In this document: positions 1 to 8,534 of the stretch, piece after piece
How positions within the stretch are numbered: the first letter of the stretch is position 1
How the letters are laid out: every line of letters starts with the position of its first letter
Assembly (NCBI RefSeq): GCF_030915445.1
Contig: NZ_CP133264.1
Location: 5,737,208-5,801,207 of the forward strand
DNA: 64,000 nt
Source: Clostridium sp. OS1-26
GTDB lineage: Bacteria > Bacillota > Clostridia > Clostridiales > Clostridiaceae
Direction of reading: 5' to 3'
Translations under genes and position numbers: made by a program
The notes under the pieces: model-generated
Told to the model about the DNA's origin: nothing
Databases searched by the model: none
The model's input: the letters and a program-made list of their open reading frames with translations, nothing else

Positions 1-679
1 CTGATTTCATAAAGTCCAAGATCTTTATTCTATTATTAATATTTTTTATAAAGCTTTCTTTCTCTCCGCTGCTACTATGTTGAGTCTTTTCTGGTTCTTT
101 GTCCTTTTCATTAATGATTGTATCTTCTTCTATATAATTGCTTTCTTTTAGTGCAGACTTTATTTTATGCAATATATCGTAAATTGTTATCCTACTCATT
201 AATATAAAACATATTATATATATTGAAGAAAAAATCACATAACATCCTACACTACCGAATAACTTAAAAAGAGGTACATCTATTAAAAAACTTATAATTC
301 CTCCATGTACTGGGTTATCCGTTTCATATAGCATTTTTATTCCCTTTATTATGTCATTATTTACATAATACTCTGACATTATTATCATTTGTATAAGCAG
401 AAGAGTATTAATAATAAACATTAAAATTCCATAAAACTTTTTGCTGAAATTTATTTTATTTTTTTTACCCACAAAGCAAAATCCTGTAAATATTATTAAG
501 ACTGGAAAAACAAAGGCCCCTAATCCCATTACAGCTATTAATATTTTTTTAGTAATGTTTCCAATAATTCCAGATGATGCTGATGAGAAAACACTTATTA
601 TCATTAATACTCCTAATGTAATTAGAAGTATTCCTTTTATGTCTCTATCAAACTCATATTTTTCTGTTTTTCTAGCCAT
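1..679 (-). CDS. ftsK: DNA translocase FtsK/SpoIIIE, N-terminal part (cut by window edge)
   Basis: The reading frame runs off the window after 226 codons. Only the membrane domain and start of the linker are present: hydrophobic segments lie at about residues 17-35, 45-68, 80-100 and 127-160, followed by a charged Glu/Lys/Ser-rich linker. This is the four-helix N-terminal domain of FtsK/SpoIIIE translocases, which pump DNA through the division or sporulation septum. The ATPase motor is outside the window, so the assignment rests on topology plus position next to tepA-dapG, the usual clostridial order. The ATG at 679 follows a GAGGTG ribosome binding site six bases upstream. FtsK and SpoIIIE cannot be told apart from this part. 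Confidence 0.75.
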   Translation of the reverse strand, partial: MARKTEKYEFDRDIKGILLITLGVLMIISVFSSASSGIIGNITKKILIAVMGLGAFVFPVLIIFTGFCFVGKKNKINFSKKFYGILMFIINTLLLIQMIIMSEYYVNNDIIKGIKMLYETDNPVHGGIISFLIDVPLFKLFGSVGCYVIFSSIYIICFILMSRITIYDILHKIKSALKESNYIEEDTIINEKDKEPEKTQHSSSGEKESFIKNINNRIKILDFMKS

Positions 680-756
680 ATTATATCACCTCAAGACAAT
701 TGTAATAACACTTATCTATGTAGTTATTCTACATAATTAATATATTTCCTTTTAAT

Positions 757-825
757 TTAGGCATCTGAAAAAATAACTAGTCAGTATGCTAGTCTATTTT
801 GACTTGTTGTTTTTTCAGATGCCTT
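757..825 (-). repeat. Short internally deleted copy of repeat family D
   Basis: The ends GGCATCTGAAAAAATAAC and GTTGTTTTTTCAGATGCC are near-perfect inverted repeats. The interior keeps only the sequence next to one end of the 166-bp family D element (compare 18713-18878), in opposite orientation. As a hairpin lying between tepA and ftsK it could also act as a terminator. Confidence 0.7.
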
Positions 826-853
826 ATAAATATAAATCACCATAGGAAATATC

Positions 854-1579
854 CTATGGCTGACTTTTAGTATCTTTTCTTTTCTCTTGTATAAGCTCAT
901 CTAGTTTTTTAATAGCATCACTTATACCTCCAACTTCATCAATTAACCCTTGGTCTACTGCCTGTTTTCCAATTAAAATAGTTCCCATATCATTTAGTAA
1001 TTCATCTGTTTGAGCCATAAGTTTACGTAGCTTATCTCTATCTATCTTAGAGGTTCTTACTATAAACTCGATAATTCTCTCCTGCATTTTATTAAAATAT
1101 TCAAAGGTTTGAGGCGCACCTATAACAAGACCATTCATCCTTATTGGATGAACTATCATTGTAGCTGAAGGTGAAATAAAGGAGTAATCTGCAGCAGTAG
1201 CAAGAGGTACTCCAATAGAATGTCCTCCGCCAATCACTAAAGATACCGTAGGTTTACTCAAACTTCTTATCATTTCTGATATTGCTAATCCTGCTTCTAC
1301 GTCACCTCCCACAGTATTTAGTACCGCAAGTACTCCTTCAACATTTGGATCATTCTCAATGGCAATTAGTAGTGGTATAACATGTTCATACCTAGTGGTT
1401 TTAGTTTGTGGTGGTAACGCCACATGCCCTTCAATTTGTCCGATTATAGGTAATATTTGAATTCTATCTTTAGCCTTAGGAATATTTTGCATACCTAATT
1501 CTTTTATATTCTGCAGCTCTTTGTTGTCTTTATTTTCTTCCTGCTCTTTAGTTCCTTTGTTATCTTTTTCTTCTTGCAT
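854..1579 (-). CDS. tepA: ClpP-like translocation-enhancing protein TepA
   Basis: This 241-residue protein has a charged, Glu/Lys/Asn-rich N-terminus (1-40) followed by a ClpP/crotonase-fold domain. The nucleophile motif GGGHSIG places Ser at 121, and the catalytic His is at 144 in MIVHP. The family (B. subtilis TepA/YmfB) is a cytosolic ClpP-like serine peptidase reported to help protein secretion and degrade spore proteins. The start is the ATG at 1579: AAGGAGGG lies just in front of it, inside what would be the first codons of a six-codon-longer reading frame, so the longer start is rejected. It lies 62 bases downstream of dapG, as in B. subtilis dapG-dapA-tepA, though dapA is missing here. 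Confidence 0.88.
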   Translation of the reverse strand: MQEEKDNKGTKEQEENKDNKELQNIKELGMQNIPKAKDRIQILPIIGQIEGHVALPPQTKTTRYEHVIPLLIAIENDPNVEGVLAVLNTVGGDVEAGLAISEMIRSLSKPTVSLVIGGGHSIGVPLATAADYSFISPSATMIVHPIRMNGLVIGAPQTFEYFNKMQERIIEFIVRTSKIDRDKLRKLMAQTDELLNDMGTILIGKQAVDQGLIDEVGGISDAIKKLDELIQEKRKDTKSQP

Positions 1580-1641
1580 ATCAATCCCTCCTTGCATAAA
1601 TGTATTTTGTGCATTATAAGGGACTGATATTCATTTTAATT

Positions 1642-2847
1642 TTATTCGCAGCCTAATTTAAACTCATTATGCAGCGCATTTATTGCTTTTTCCGAATTTT
1701 TACTTTCTACAAGACACCAAATTGTAGTATGAGAGTCGGCAGTCTGAAGAACTTCTATACTTGCCTTAGTTAATATTCTTAATATTTTAGCCATTACACC
1801 TGGAAGACCTCTCATCCTACTTCCGATTATTGCAATCTTACTGCATTCTTCTACATATGAATAAATTATACCAAGCTCTTCCATAATAATATTAAAGCTA
1901 TCTAAATCTTTTCCATCTATAGTAAATATTTTTTGCTTAGGAAACACATTTATTAAATCTATACTTATTAGATTTTGAGCTAATTCATCTAAAAGTATAT
2001 CATAATTTTCATTCTCTTTATTTTCATCTAATTCTACTGTTACTTGTACTCTTTTGTCCATAGAAGTTATTCCAGTAATAATGTTTTGAGTATTTCTAAT
2101 TGCATTACTGTTTATTAAAGTACCTTTGCAATCACTGAGAGTGTTTTTTATAACAAGTGTTACATTTGACTTCATAGCTATTTCTACAGCTCTAGGGTGA
2201 ATCACCTTTGCACCTTGATCTGCAAATTGAAATACTTCGTTATAACTTATTTTTTCAATTAATGATGCATCTGAAACTATTCTAGGATCGGCAGTCATAA
2301 TTCCATCTACATCAGTATAAATATGAACTTCTTCCGCCTTTAAGGCAGCACCAATCAAGGAAGCAGTTACATCGCTCCCTCCTCTTCCAAGAGTTGTTAT
2401 AAATCCTTTCTCACTTATGCCTTGAAAACCAGCCACAACAGGTATTTTCCCTTCTTTTACTATATTTAACAACTTTTCCGAGTCTACTCTTGAAACAGAT
2501 GCATTACTATAATTATCATCTGTAATAATACCAGCTTGACCTCCGGTTAATGGAATAGCCGGTAAACTATTTTGGGATAATACGTCGCTCATCACTACAG
2601 TGCTTATAATTTCACCACAACTCATAAGCAAATCCATTCCTAAAGTATTAACTCTTTTGTATTCATCACCTATTAAAGAAAGAAGGGTATCTGTTGCATA
2701 GGGCTGTCCTTTCCTGCCCATAGCAGATACTACTACTACTGGAGAAAAACCTTCTTCTTTTGCCTTTAATATTTTTTGAACTACTAACTCTCTTCTGTCA
2801 TCAGTAGATACAGAGGTTCCTCCAAACTTTTGTATTAATATTTTCAT
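1642..2847 (-). CDS. dapG: Aspartate kinase
   Basis: Aspartokinase phosphorylates L-aspartate, the first step towards diaminopimelate, lysine, threonine and methionine. The 401-residue protein has the amino-acid kinase motif KFGGTSVS at 7-14, a GRGGSD motif near 155 and C-terminal ACT domains (about 260-400) that normally bind the inhibitor. The neighbourhood (tepA, a ylmC/ymxH-type gene, M16 peptidase, pnp) matches the cluster carrying the diaminopimelate-sensitive isozyme DapG, which supports that symbol over lysC. This cluster supplies diaminopimelate and dipicolinate for cell wall and spore in relatives. The ATG is preceded by GGAGGGTAAAA. Confidence 0.85.
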   Translation of the reverse strand: MKILIQKFGGTSVSTDDRRELVVQKILKAKEEGFSPVVVVSAMGRKGQPYATDTLLSLIGDEYKRVNTLGMDLLMSCGEIISTVVMSDVLSQNSLPAIPLTGGQAGIITDDNYSNASVSRVDSEKLLNIVKEGKIPVVAGFQGISEKGFITTLGRGGSDVTASLIGAALKAEEVHIYTDVDGIMTADPRIVSDASLIEKISYNEVFQFADQGAKVIHPRAVEIAMKSNVTLVIKNTLSDCKGTLINSNAIRNTQNIITGITSMDKRVQVTVELDENKENENYDILLDELAQNLISIDLINVFPKQKIFTIDGKDLDSFNIIMEELGIIYSYVEECSKIAIIGSRMRGLPGVMAKILRILTKASIEVLQTADSHTTIWCLVESKNSEKAINALHNEFKLGCE

Positions 2848-2902
2848 TTTTACCCTCCATCACTTTTTCTAATAATAGTATATTAGAGAGATCTCCAATA
2901 TG

Positions 2903-3175
2903 TTAACGAGATCTCTTTAGTACTTTTTCTTCTGCATCAATAATTATCGTTTTTGCACCTATTTTTTTCACATATTCCCATGGTACTTCTAAAAATTCAT
3001 TTTTAGAAAATAAACCAAACTTAGATTTGTTGTCATTTAGAACTAATAATTTAAGATTACCCTCTTCATCAATTATTATATCATTATTACCCAAGCAGTT
3101 AAATCTATCTCCATCATTTACATTTATAATCTCGTATCTTTCCATTTCACTGTAAAATTTTATATTTTCACCCAT
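2903..3175 (-). CDS. YlmC/YmxH family PRC-barrel sporulation protein
   Basis: This 90-residue protein consists of one PRC-barrel-like beta domain with the pattern E-IINVNDGDRF, then IDEEGN and a hydrophobic VPWEYVKKIGAKTIIID strand set. Small proteins of this type (YlmC/YmxH) are common in sporulating Firmicutes; their molecular role is not established. It lies between the M16 peptidase and dapG, its normal place. TAAGGAGGTATATATATG gives a clear start. Confidence 0.8.
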   Translation of the reverse strand: MGENIKFYSEMERYEIINVNDGDRFNCLGNNDIIIDEEGNLKLLVLNDNKSKFGLFSKNEFLEVPWEYVKKIGAKTIIIDAEEKVLKRSR

Positions 3176-3197
3176 ATATATACCTCCTTAATAATTT

Positions 3198-3364
3198 AAA
3201 AATATTGCAAAGCAATATTTTTAATAGAGCACAATTGAAAATTGACAGAGAACAGTGAGCGATGTTTTGCTTTAGCAAAACGAGTCCGAAAAAATAAATT
3301 ATTTTTCTGACGTAAGGAAGAAAACTAACCTTCACTGTCAATTGTCCACTGTCAACTGTCCTCT
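3198..3364. repeat. Repeat family E: palindromic intergenic element with adjoining hairpin
   Basis: A short hairpin (AAAAATATTGC/GCAATATTTTT, 3198-3222) is followed by 3231-3364, whose ends are built from CAATTGAAAATTGACAGAG and CACTGTCAATTGTCCACTG, with ACAGTGA and TCACTGT facing each other. Inside are two smaller palindromes: TTTTGCTTTAGCAAAA and AAAAATAAATTATTTTT. The design is that of a non-autonomous miniature inverted-repeat element; no coding capacity. Only one copy is in this window. It fills the gap between the M16 peptidase gene and the YlmC/YmxH-type gene. Confidence 0.6.
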
Positions 3365-3458
3365 AAAAAATAATACAACCTATTATTTTTATATTATGAA
3401 TTATACTAAGGAGTTATTACACTTATTTAAGTATATAAAAATAAATACTAAACAAAAT

Positions 3459-4757
3459 TTAAATTGAATTTATTTTTGAATTTTTAAAAGGCACTACATC
3501 TTTACTAATAACATTCTTTAAAACTTCTACATCTATCTCTTCACCTACAAAGGCTGCATTGGTTATACCTTTTATAAAGGTCTTTTGCATAACCTCATTT
3601 AACTTATCTTTATTAATATTGTTTATCTTTTCTATTATATCTTTAGGTTTGTTTATTCTATTTAAGAATAGTACTGATTTCCCATTATTGAACATTCTAC
3701 TGCTAGTACTTTCTAATCCTAGAATATAACTACCTTTTAACTGTTCTTTTGCTTTAAGAAGTTTTTCATCACTTATACCAGTCTTAATAAACTTATCCAT
3801 TTCATCCTTTATCATGTGTAATGCATCTGGCGCATACTGTGGATTTAAACTGGTGTATATGCTTACAATGCCAGTATTTCTAAAAGATGATATATATGAA
3901 TAAATAGAATAACATAATCCTTTTTCTTCTCTTATCTTTTGAAATAATATAGAAGATGCCCCTCCTCCAAATACATTGCTCAAAAGAAGTAATGAATATA
4001 ATTCATCTTTACCAGATTCAATCCCTGGTATTCCTAAGCTTAAATGAAGCTGTTCTATAGTTTTCTTCTTATATAAATGACTTGTTAAAATATTTGGTTT
4101 CGAATAATTAGTTACTTCTTTATTGCTGCTGTTCCAGTTTCCAAAATATTTCTCCACAAGCTTCTCTACAACTTTGGCATCAAAATTTCCTGAAATAGAT
4201 ATAACAGAATTTTCAGGTATATAATAGGAAGAAATATAATTAACTATTTGCTCCCTATCAAAAGATTTTACCGTTTCTACTGTGCCTAGTATAGGAAGAG
4301 ATAAAGGATCATTTCCCCAAATTGCTGAGCTATGAAGATCCATTAGCACATCTTCTGGAGAATCTTCACTCATTTTTATTTCTTCAATTACTACACCTTT
4401 TTCTTTTTCAATGTCTTCTGGTAAAAATTTGCTATTGAAAAGCATATCTGATATTACATCTAAAGCAAGTTCTAGATGAGAATCTAATGCCTTAATATAA
4501 AAGCAAGTAGCTTCTTTTCCTGTAAAAGCATTAATTTGTCCTCCAACATCCTCTATACACTCTGCAATTTGCAATGCTGTTCTATTTTTTGTCCCTTTGA
4601 AAAACATATGTTCAATAAAATGAGATATTCCGTTATTATTTTTATCTTCATTTCTTGATCCATTTTCTACCCATAAACCTACACTTACTGAATTAACATA
4701 ATCAATATTTTCTAAAACTATTCTCAATCCGTTATCTAATTTAAATAAATTGTACAT
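3459..4757 (-). CDS. M16 family zinc peptidase (YmxG-like)
   Basis: This is an insulinase/mitochondrial-processing-peptidase type protein. The inverted zinc motif HFIEH gives His46, Glu49 and His50, and the distal ligand Glu126 fits the family spacing. The C-terminal inactive M16 domain carries the usual GGGASSILFQKIREEKGL segment, split here in two: GGGASS then LFQKIREEKGLCYS. At 432 residues it matches family length. The start is the ATG at 4757, with GAGGTGG seven bases upstream; a 36-codon longer frame would run through the likely promoter at 4815-4823 and is rejected. It lies downstream of pnp, behind the pnp terminator. Substrate unknown. Confidence 0.88.
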   Translation of the reverse strand: MYNLFKLDNGLRIVLENIDYVNSVSVGLWVENGSRNEDKNNNGISHFIEHMFFKGTKNRTALQIAECIEDVGGQINAFTGKEATCFYIKALDSHLELALDVISDMLFNSKFLPEDIEKEKGVVIEEIKMSEDSPEDVLMDLHSSAIWGNDPLSLPILGTVETVKSFDREQIVNYISSYYIPENSVISISGNFDAKVVEKLVEKYFGNWNSSNKEVTNYSKPNILTSHLYKKKTIEQLHLSLGIPGIESGKDELYSLLLLSNVFGGGASSILFQKIREEKGLCYSIYSYISSFRNTGIVSIYTSLNPQYAPDALHMIKDEMDKFIKTGISDEKLLKAKEQLKGSYILGLESTSSRMFNNGKSVLFLNRINKPKDIIEKINNINKDKLNEVMQKTFIKGITNAAFVGEEIDVEVLKNVISKDVVPFKNSKINSI

Positions 4758-4814
4758 CAGTGCCACCTCAAAAATTAATATTTGACTTCTGGAACTATAA
4801 GTAAATTCATCAAC

Positions 4815-4823
4815 ATTATACCA
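4815..4823 (-). promoter_or_regulatory. Extended -10 promoter for the M16 peptidase gene
   Basis: On the minus strand the sequence reads TGGTATAAT, an extended -10 (TG-N-TATAAT), 58 bases upstream of the ATG at 4757 and just after the pnp terminator. No good -35 is visible. Confidence 0.45.
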
Positions 4824-4852
4824 TAATTTAATAATTTTATAGTATATAAAAA

Positions 4853-4880
4853 TAAAAAGGCACAATAATGCCCTTCTATT
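4853..4880 (-). terminator. Terminator after pnp
   Basis: The minus strand reads AAGGGCATTATTGTGCCTT followed by TTTATTTTT: a hairpin with one bulge and a U-rich tail directly after the pnp stop codon. Confidence 0.6.
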
Positions 4881-4884
4881 TTCA

Positions 4885-7038
4885 CTATTCTTCTGAAGCT
4901 TTTTCTTCTGAATTTTTTTCTTCTGAAGCTTTTTCTTCTGAATTTTTTTCTTCTGAGTCTTTTATAGCATCCTTTCTTGAAAGATTAATTCTACCTTGAT
5001 TGTCAATTTCAGTTACCTTAACTAGGATCTCATCTCCTAGAGAAACTATATCTTCCACTTTATTTACCCTTGCAAAATCAAGTTTTGATATATGAACTAA
5101 GCCTTCTTTTCCTGGAAGTATTTCAACAAATGCTCCAAAGTTAGCTATCTTAGTTACTTTACCAAGATATATTTCTCCAGCTTTAACTTCTCTAGTCAAA
5201 TCATCTATTATTTTAAGAGCTCTCTTAGCACATACGCTATCATCGGACATTACAAATATTTTTCCGTCTTCTTTTATATCGATTTTAACGCCTGTTTCAG
5301 CAATTATCTTATTTATAACTTTACCGCCAGCTCCTATTACATCTCTTATCTTGTCTGGATCAATAGTCATAGTGTATGTTTTTGGAGCATACTTAGATAA
5401 TTCTTCTCTTGGCTCTGAAATACACTCGTTCATCTTTCCTAATATGTGTAACCTAGCAACTCTTGCCTTATCTAAAGATTCTCTTATACATGTATTAGAT
5501 AGACCATGAATTTTTGTATCAAATTGAATAGCAGTAATTCCAACTTCTGTTCCTGCCACTTTAAAATCCATGTCTCCAAAGAAGTCTTCTATTCCTTGTA
5601 TATCAGTTATAACTTCTTCTTTAGATAAGTCTTCACTAGTTATAAGTCCCATAGCTATTCCTGCTGCAGGTCTTTTTATTGGAACACCAGCATCAAGAAG
5701 CGCTAATGTGCTTCCACATACGCTTGCTTGAGATGTTGACCCATTTGAACTCAACACTTCTGATACAAGTCTTATTGTGTATGGGAATTCATCTTCATTT
5801 GGAATAAGTGGTTCTAAAGCCTTTTCAGCTAATGCACCATGACCTATTTCTCTTCTTCCAGGTCCTCTTAGAGGTCTAACTTCTCCAACACTATATGATG
5901 GGAAGTTATAGTGATGCATATATCTTTTAAATTCTTCTGAACCAAGTCCATCAAGAATTTGAACATCTCCTAGTGCACCTAATGTTGCTACAGTCATTAC
6001 TTGAGTCATTCCTCTTGTAAATAGTCCTGTACCATGAGTTCTTGGAAGCAATGCAACATCACAGCTTATAGGTCTTACTTCATTAAAATCTCTTCCATCA
6101 GGTCTTCTATGCTCATTTAATAACATATTTCTTACTATTTCTTTTTGCATTCCATAAATTGTATCCGCTATGTCTGAACCATTATCAGGATATTTTTCGC
6201 TAAATTGCTCATTAATCTTTACTTTTACAGCATCTATAGCTGCATTTCTTTCGTCTTTATCCATTATGTACATAGCTTCTTTTACCATATTAAAAGCAAA
6301 ATCTCTAACATCTTGTTCTATTGCTTCATCAACTTTATATAATCCAGGAATAACCTTTGTTTTTCCCATTTTCGCCATTACTTCTTCTTGGAATGCAACT
6401 ATTTTTTTACATTCTTCAAATCCAAACATAATAGCATTATACATGTCATCTTCCGGTATCTCCTGACCTCCAGCCTCAACCATCATTACTCTTTCTTTAG
6501 TAGCACATACAGTTAGATTTAGAGTGCTTTTTTCTCTTTGAGTTAAAGTAGGATTTATAATAAATTCACCATCTACTAAACCTACAGATACTGTTGCTAC
6601 TGGAGTAGTGAACGGAATACTTGAAATACATAAGGCTATTGATGCACCATTGACAGCTAGTATTTCCGGCAAGTTATCTTGTTCTACAGAAACTACAGTA
6701 CATACTACTTGAACATCGTTTCTGTATCCTTTAGGGAATAACGGTCTTAAAGGTCTATCTATAGCTCTACCATGTAATATTGCTTTTTCAGAAGGTTTAC
6801 CTTCTCTCTTTATAAAACCTCCTGGAATTTTACCTACAGCATATAGTCTCTCTTCATATTCTATACTTAAAGGGAAAAAGTCTATTCCTTCCCTTGGTTT
6901 ATCTGAAGCATTGGCATTAATTAATACTACTGTATCTCCGTAACTTACAAGCACAGCAGCATTTGATAGCATACCTACTTTACCGTATTCAACTTTTAAC
7001 GTTCTTCCAGCAATAGTAGTCTCCATTATTTGACTCAT
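4885..7038 (-). CDS. pnp: Polyribonucleotide nucleotidyltransferase (PNPase)
   Basis: PNPase degrades RNA 3'-5' by phosphorolysis and can also add nucleotides. The 717-residue protein has two RNase PH-like domains (about 1-220 and 310-540), a KH domain with GAGGKVINKI near 565, and an S1 domain from about 620 (LGKVTKIANFGAFVEILPG). After the S1 domain it ends in a low-complexity tail of repeated NSEEK and ASEEK units, encoded by two exact copies of a 30-bp repeat (4891-4950) plus a partial third. The gene follows rpsO, the universal order. TGAAGGGAGGTTAATTT precedes the ATG. Confidence 0.97.
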   Translation of the reverse strand: MSQIMETTIAGRTLKVEYGKVGMLSNAAVLVSYGDTVVLINANASDKPREGIDFFPLSIEYEERLYAVGKIPGGFIKREGKPSEKAILHGRAIDRPLRPLFPKGYRNDVQVVCTVVSVEQDNLPEILAVNGASIALCISSIPFTTPVATVSVGLVDGEFIINPTLTQREKSTLNLTVCATKERVMMVEAGGQEIPEDDMYNAIMFGFEECKKIVAFQEEVMAKMGKTKVIPGLYKVDEAIEQDVRDFAFNMVKEAMYIMDKDERNAAIDAVKVKINEQFSEKYPDNGSDIADTIYGMQKEIVRNMLLNEHRRPDGRDFNEVRPISCDVALLPRTHGTGLFTRGMTQVMTVATLGALGDVQILDGLGSEEFKRYMHHYNFPSYSVGEVRPLRGPGRREIGHGALAEKALEPLIPNEDEFPYTIRLVSEVLSSNGSTSQASVCGSTLALLDAGVPIKRPAAGIAMGLITSEDLSKEEVITDIQGIEDFFGDMDFKVAGTEVGITAIQFDTKIHGLSNTCIRESLDKARVARLHILGKMNECISEPREELSKYAPKTYTMTIDPDKIRDVIGAGGKVINKIIAETGVKIDIKEDGKIFVMSDDSVCAKRALKIIDDLTREVKAGEIYLGKVTKIANFGAFVEILPGKEGLVHISKLDFARVNKVEDIVSLGDEILVKVTEIDNQGRINLSRKDAIKDSEEKNSEEKASEEKNSEEKASEE
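4891..4960 (-). repeat. 30-bp tandem repeat in the pnp 3' end
   Basis: The unit TTCTGAAGCTTTTTC + TTCTGAATTTTTTTC occurs twice without mismatch at 4891-4920 and 4921-4950 and then begins again. It is in frame and encodes alternating ASEEK/NSEEK. Confidence 0.9.
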
Positions 7039-7184
7039 AAATTAACCTCCCTTCACAGGTTTCAATATTATTATCATTATTTATCAACATTATTATACAA
7101 CTTTAGTTATTAATTTTTAACATAAATAATTATTATAGTAAACCAATTTTACATTTTAATTCCATGTAAAATTTTTAAAATAAT

Positions 7185-7204
7185 AGAGCGGTATTAGCCG
7201 CTCT
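7185..7204 (-). terminator. Terminator after rpsO
   Basis: The minus strand reads AGAGCGG-CTAATA-CCGCTCT followed by ATTATTTT, beginning four bases after the rpsO stop codon. A perfect 7-bp GC-rich stem. Confidence 0.8.
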
Positions 7205-7208
7205 AGAA

Positions 7209-7472
7209 TTACTTTCTTAACTTTAATACTGCTATGATAGCACGGTATCTTTCAATATCTTGCTTCATTAAATAATTAAGAAGACCTCTTCTTTTACCAA
7301 CCATCATTAAAAGACCTCTTCTTGAGTGGTGGTCTTTCTTGTGTGTCTTTAAGTGATCATTTAGGTGATTTATTCTCTCAGTAAGTAGCGCTATTTGCAC
7401 TTCTGGAGAACCAGTATCTCCTTCATGTCTTGCATGTTTTTGCATTATTTCTTCTTTAACTGCCTTATTCAT
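7209..7472 (-). CDS. rpsO: 30S ribosomal protein S15
   Basis: The 87-residue protein is full length for S15, which binds the 16S rRNA central domain. Diagnostic segments are HEGDTGSPEVQIALLTERI (15-33), the HKKDHHSRRGLL turn (44-55) and KRRGLLNYL. It is transcribed from its own promoter (7562-7590) with a structured leader, then followed by a terminator and pnp. GGAGGTGCATACAC precedes the ATG. Confidence 0.98.
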   Translation of the reverse strand: MNKAVKEEIMQKHARHEGDTGSPEVQIALLTERINHLNDHLKTHKKDHHSRRGLLMMVGKRRGLLNYLMKQDIERYRAIIAVLKLRK

Positions 7473-7555
7473 GTGTATGCACCTCCAAAAATTTAAAATC
7501 CCCTATAGTCCAAGAAAGCCGTCGGCAAGTCGAATTTCTTAGAATAAGGTTCACG
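7473..7555 (-). promoter_or_regulatory. Structured leader of rpsO
   Basis: The transcript leader can form a 9-bp stem TCTAAGAAA/TTTCTTGGA (one G-U pair) enclosing TTCGACTTGCCGACGGC, which can form a second small stem (GCC-GAC-GGC). S15 represses its own mRNA through 5' structures in many bacteria, using different folds in different lineages. That this one is an S15 binding site is inferred from position only. Confidence 0.4.
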
Positions 7556-7561
7556 AATGTT

Positions 7562-7590
7562 ATTATAGCAAATAAAAATAATGTTGTAAA
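7562..7590 (-). promoter_or_regulatory. Sigma-A promoter for rpsO
   Basis: The minus strand reads TTTACA-N17-TATAAT. It lies directly downstream of the ribF stop codon and makes rpsO-pnp independent of the upstream operon. Confidence 0.65.
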
Positions 7591-8528
7591 TTAATTTTTA
7601 AAATTAATTTCTAATTTTTGCTTACTTGCAAAAACCTTGTCTTTTTTTAGTTGATCGATTAATTCCTGTAGGGAATTAAACTTTTTTTCATCTCTTATTC
7701 TATCGATATAGTATATTTTTATATTCTTATTATATATATCCTCATTAAAGTCCAATATATGGGTTTCAATGCTCAATTTATTATCATTTACTGTTGGGTT
7801 ATAACCTATATTTGTAATTCCTCTAAATAAGTTTTCATTATACTCAACTATGGTATAATAGACTCCCCCTCTAGGGATTACAAATCTTTTATCATAATCT
7901 AGGTTACTAGTTGGAAAGCCCAGCTTTCTTCCTAATTGTTTTCCTTTTATAACATCACCTTGCATCATAAAAGGTCTTGTGAGCATTTTATTAGCCTTCT
8001 TTATATCTCCTTCGTCACATATAATGCTTCTTATAATTGAACTGCTTACTATTTGGCTTTTAAATTTAACAGGTTCAACTATATTCAATGAAAATCCAAG
8101 GGTTTTGCTCATCTTCTTTAATAACTCTACATCACCAAGATTTTTATATCCAAATCTATAATTAAAGCCAACAATTAAACCTTTAAGTCTATAGTGACTT
8201 ACTAAGTTTATAATAAAATCCTCTGGATTTAACTTCATAAATTCTATGTTAAATCCTACCATGTTTATTATATCCAAACCTTTGCTTTCTAATACTTTTA
8301 ATTTAGTATTATTATCCATAATAAGCTTTGGTGCTAATTCTGCATTAATAGTCGCTAATGGATGATCCTTAAAAGTAAAAACCATACTTTTAGCATTATT
8401 TTTTTTGCTAACTTAATGGTTTTATTAATTAAACTCATATGTCCTATATGAAGTCCATCAAAGCTTCCTAGTGCAATATAAGTATCCTGTTGTAAATACT
8501 CTTTAAAATTATCTTCCATTACAATCAT
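7591..8528 (-). CDS. ribF: Bifunctional riboflavin kinase/FMN adenylyltransferase, frameshifted as read
   Basis: RibF converts riboflavin to FMN and FAD. The C-terminal 264 codons are open (7591-8385) and include the TFKDHP motif, MQGDVIKGKQLGRKLGFPTSN split as kinase motifs GDVIKGKQLGRKLGFPT and GGVYYT. The missing N-terminus lies upstream in another frame: from ATG 8528 (AGAGGTAATAAAGT before it) it reads ALGSFDGLHIGH, the nucleotidyltransferase signature. The frames differ by one base, and the break falls at a run of eight T (8399-8406; A on the coding strand). Nine would restore a protein of about 312 residues. As read, translation stops soon after the run. Sequencing undercall is the simplest reading; slippage is possible. 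It follows truB by six bases. Confidence 0.85.
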
Positions 8529-8534
8529 ACTTTA

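Noticed and set aside
441..740. 99-codon plus-strand ORF at the start of the window
   Set aside because: It is antisense to the FtsK membrane domain and mirrors it; no ribosome binding site or family match.
1580..1597. Six-codon longer start for tepA
   Set aside because: The extra codons are the AAGGAGGG ribosome binding site of the ATG at 1579.
4758..4865. 36-codon longer start for the M16 peptidase
   Set aside because: It would read through a promoter-like TGGTATAAT and lacks a ribosome binding site.
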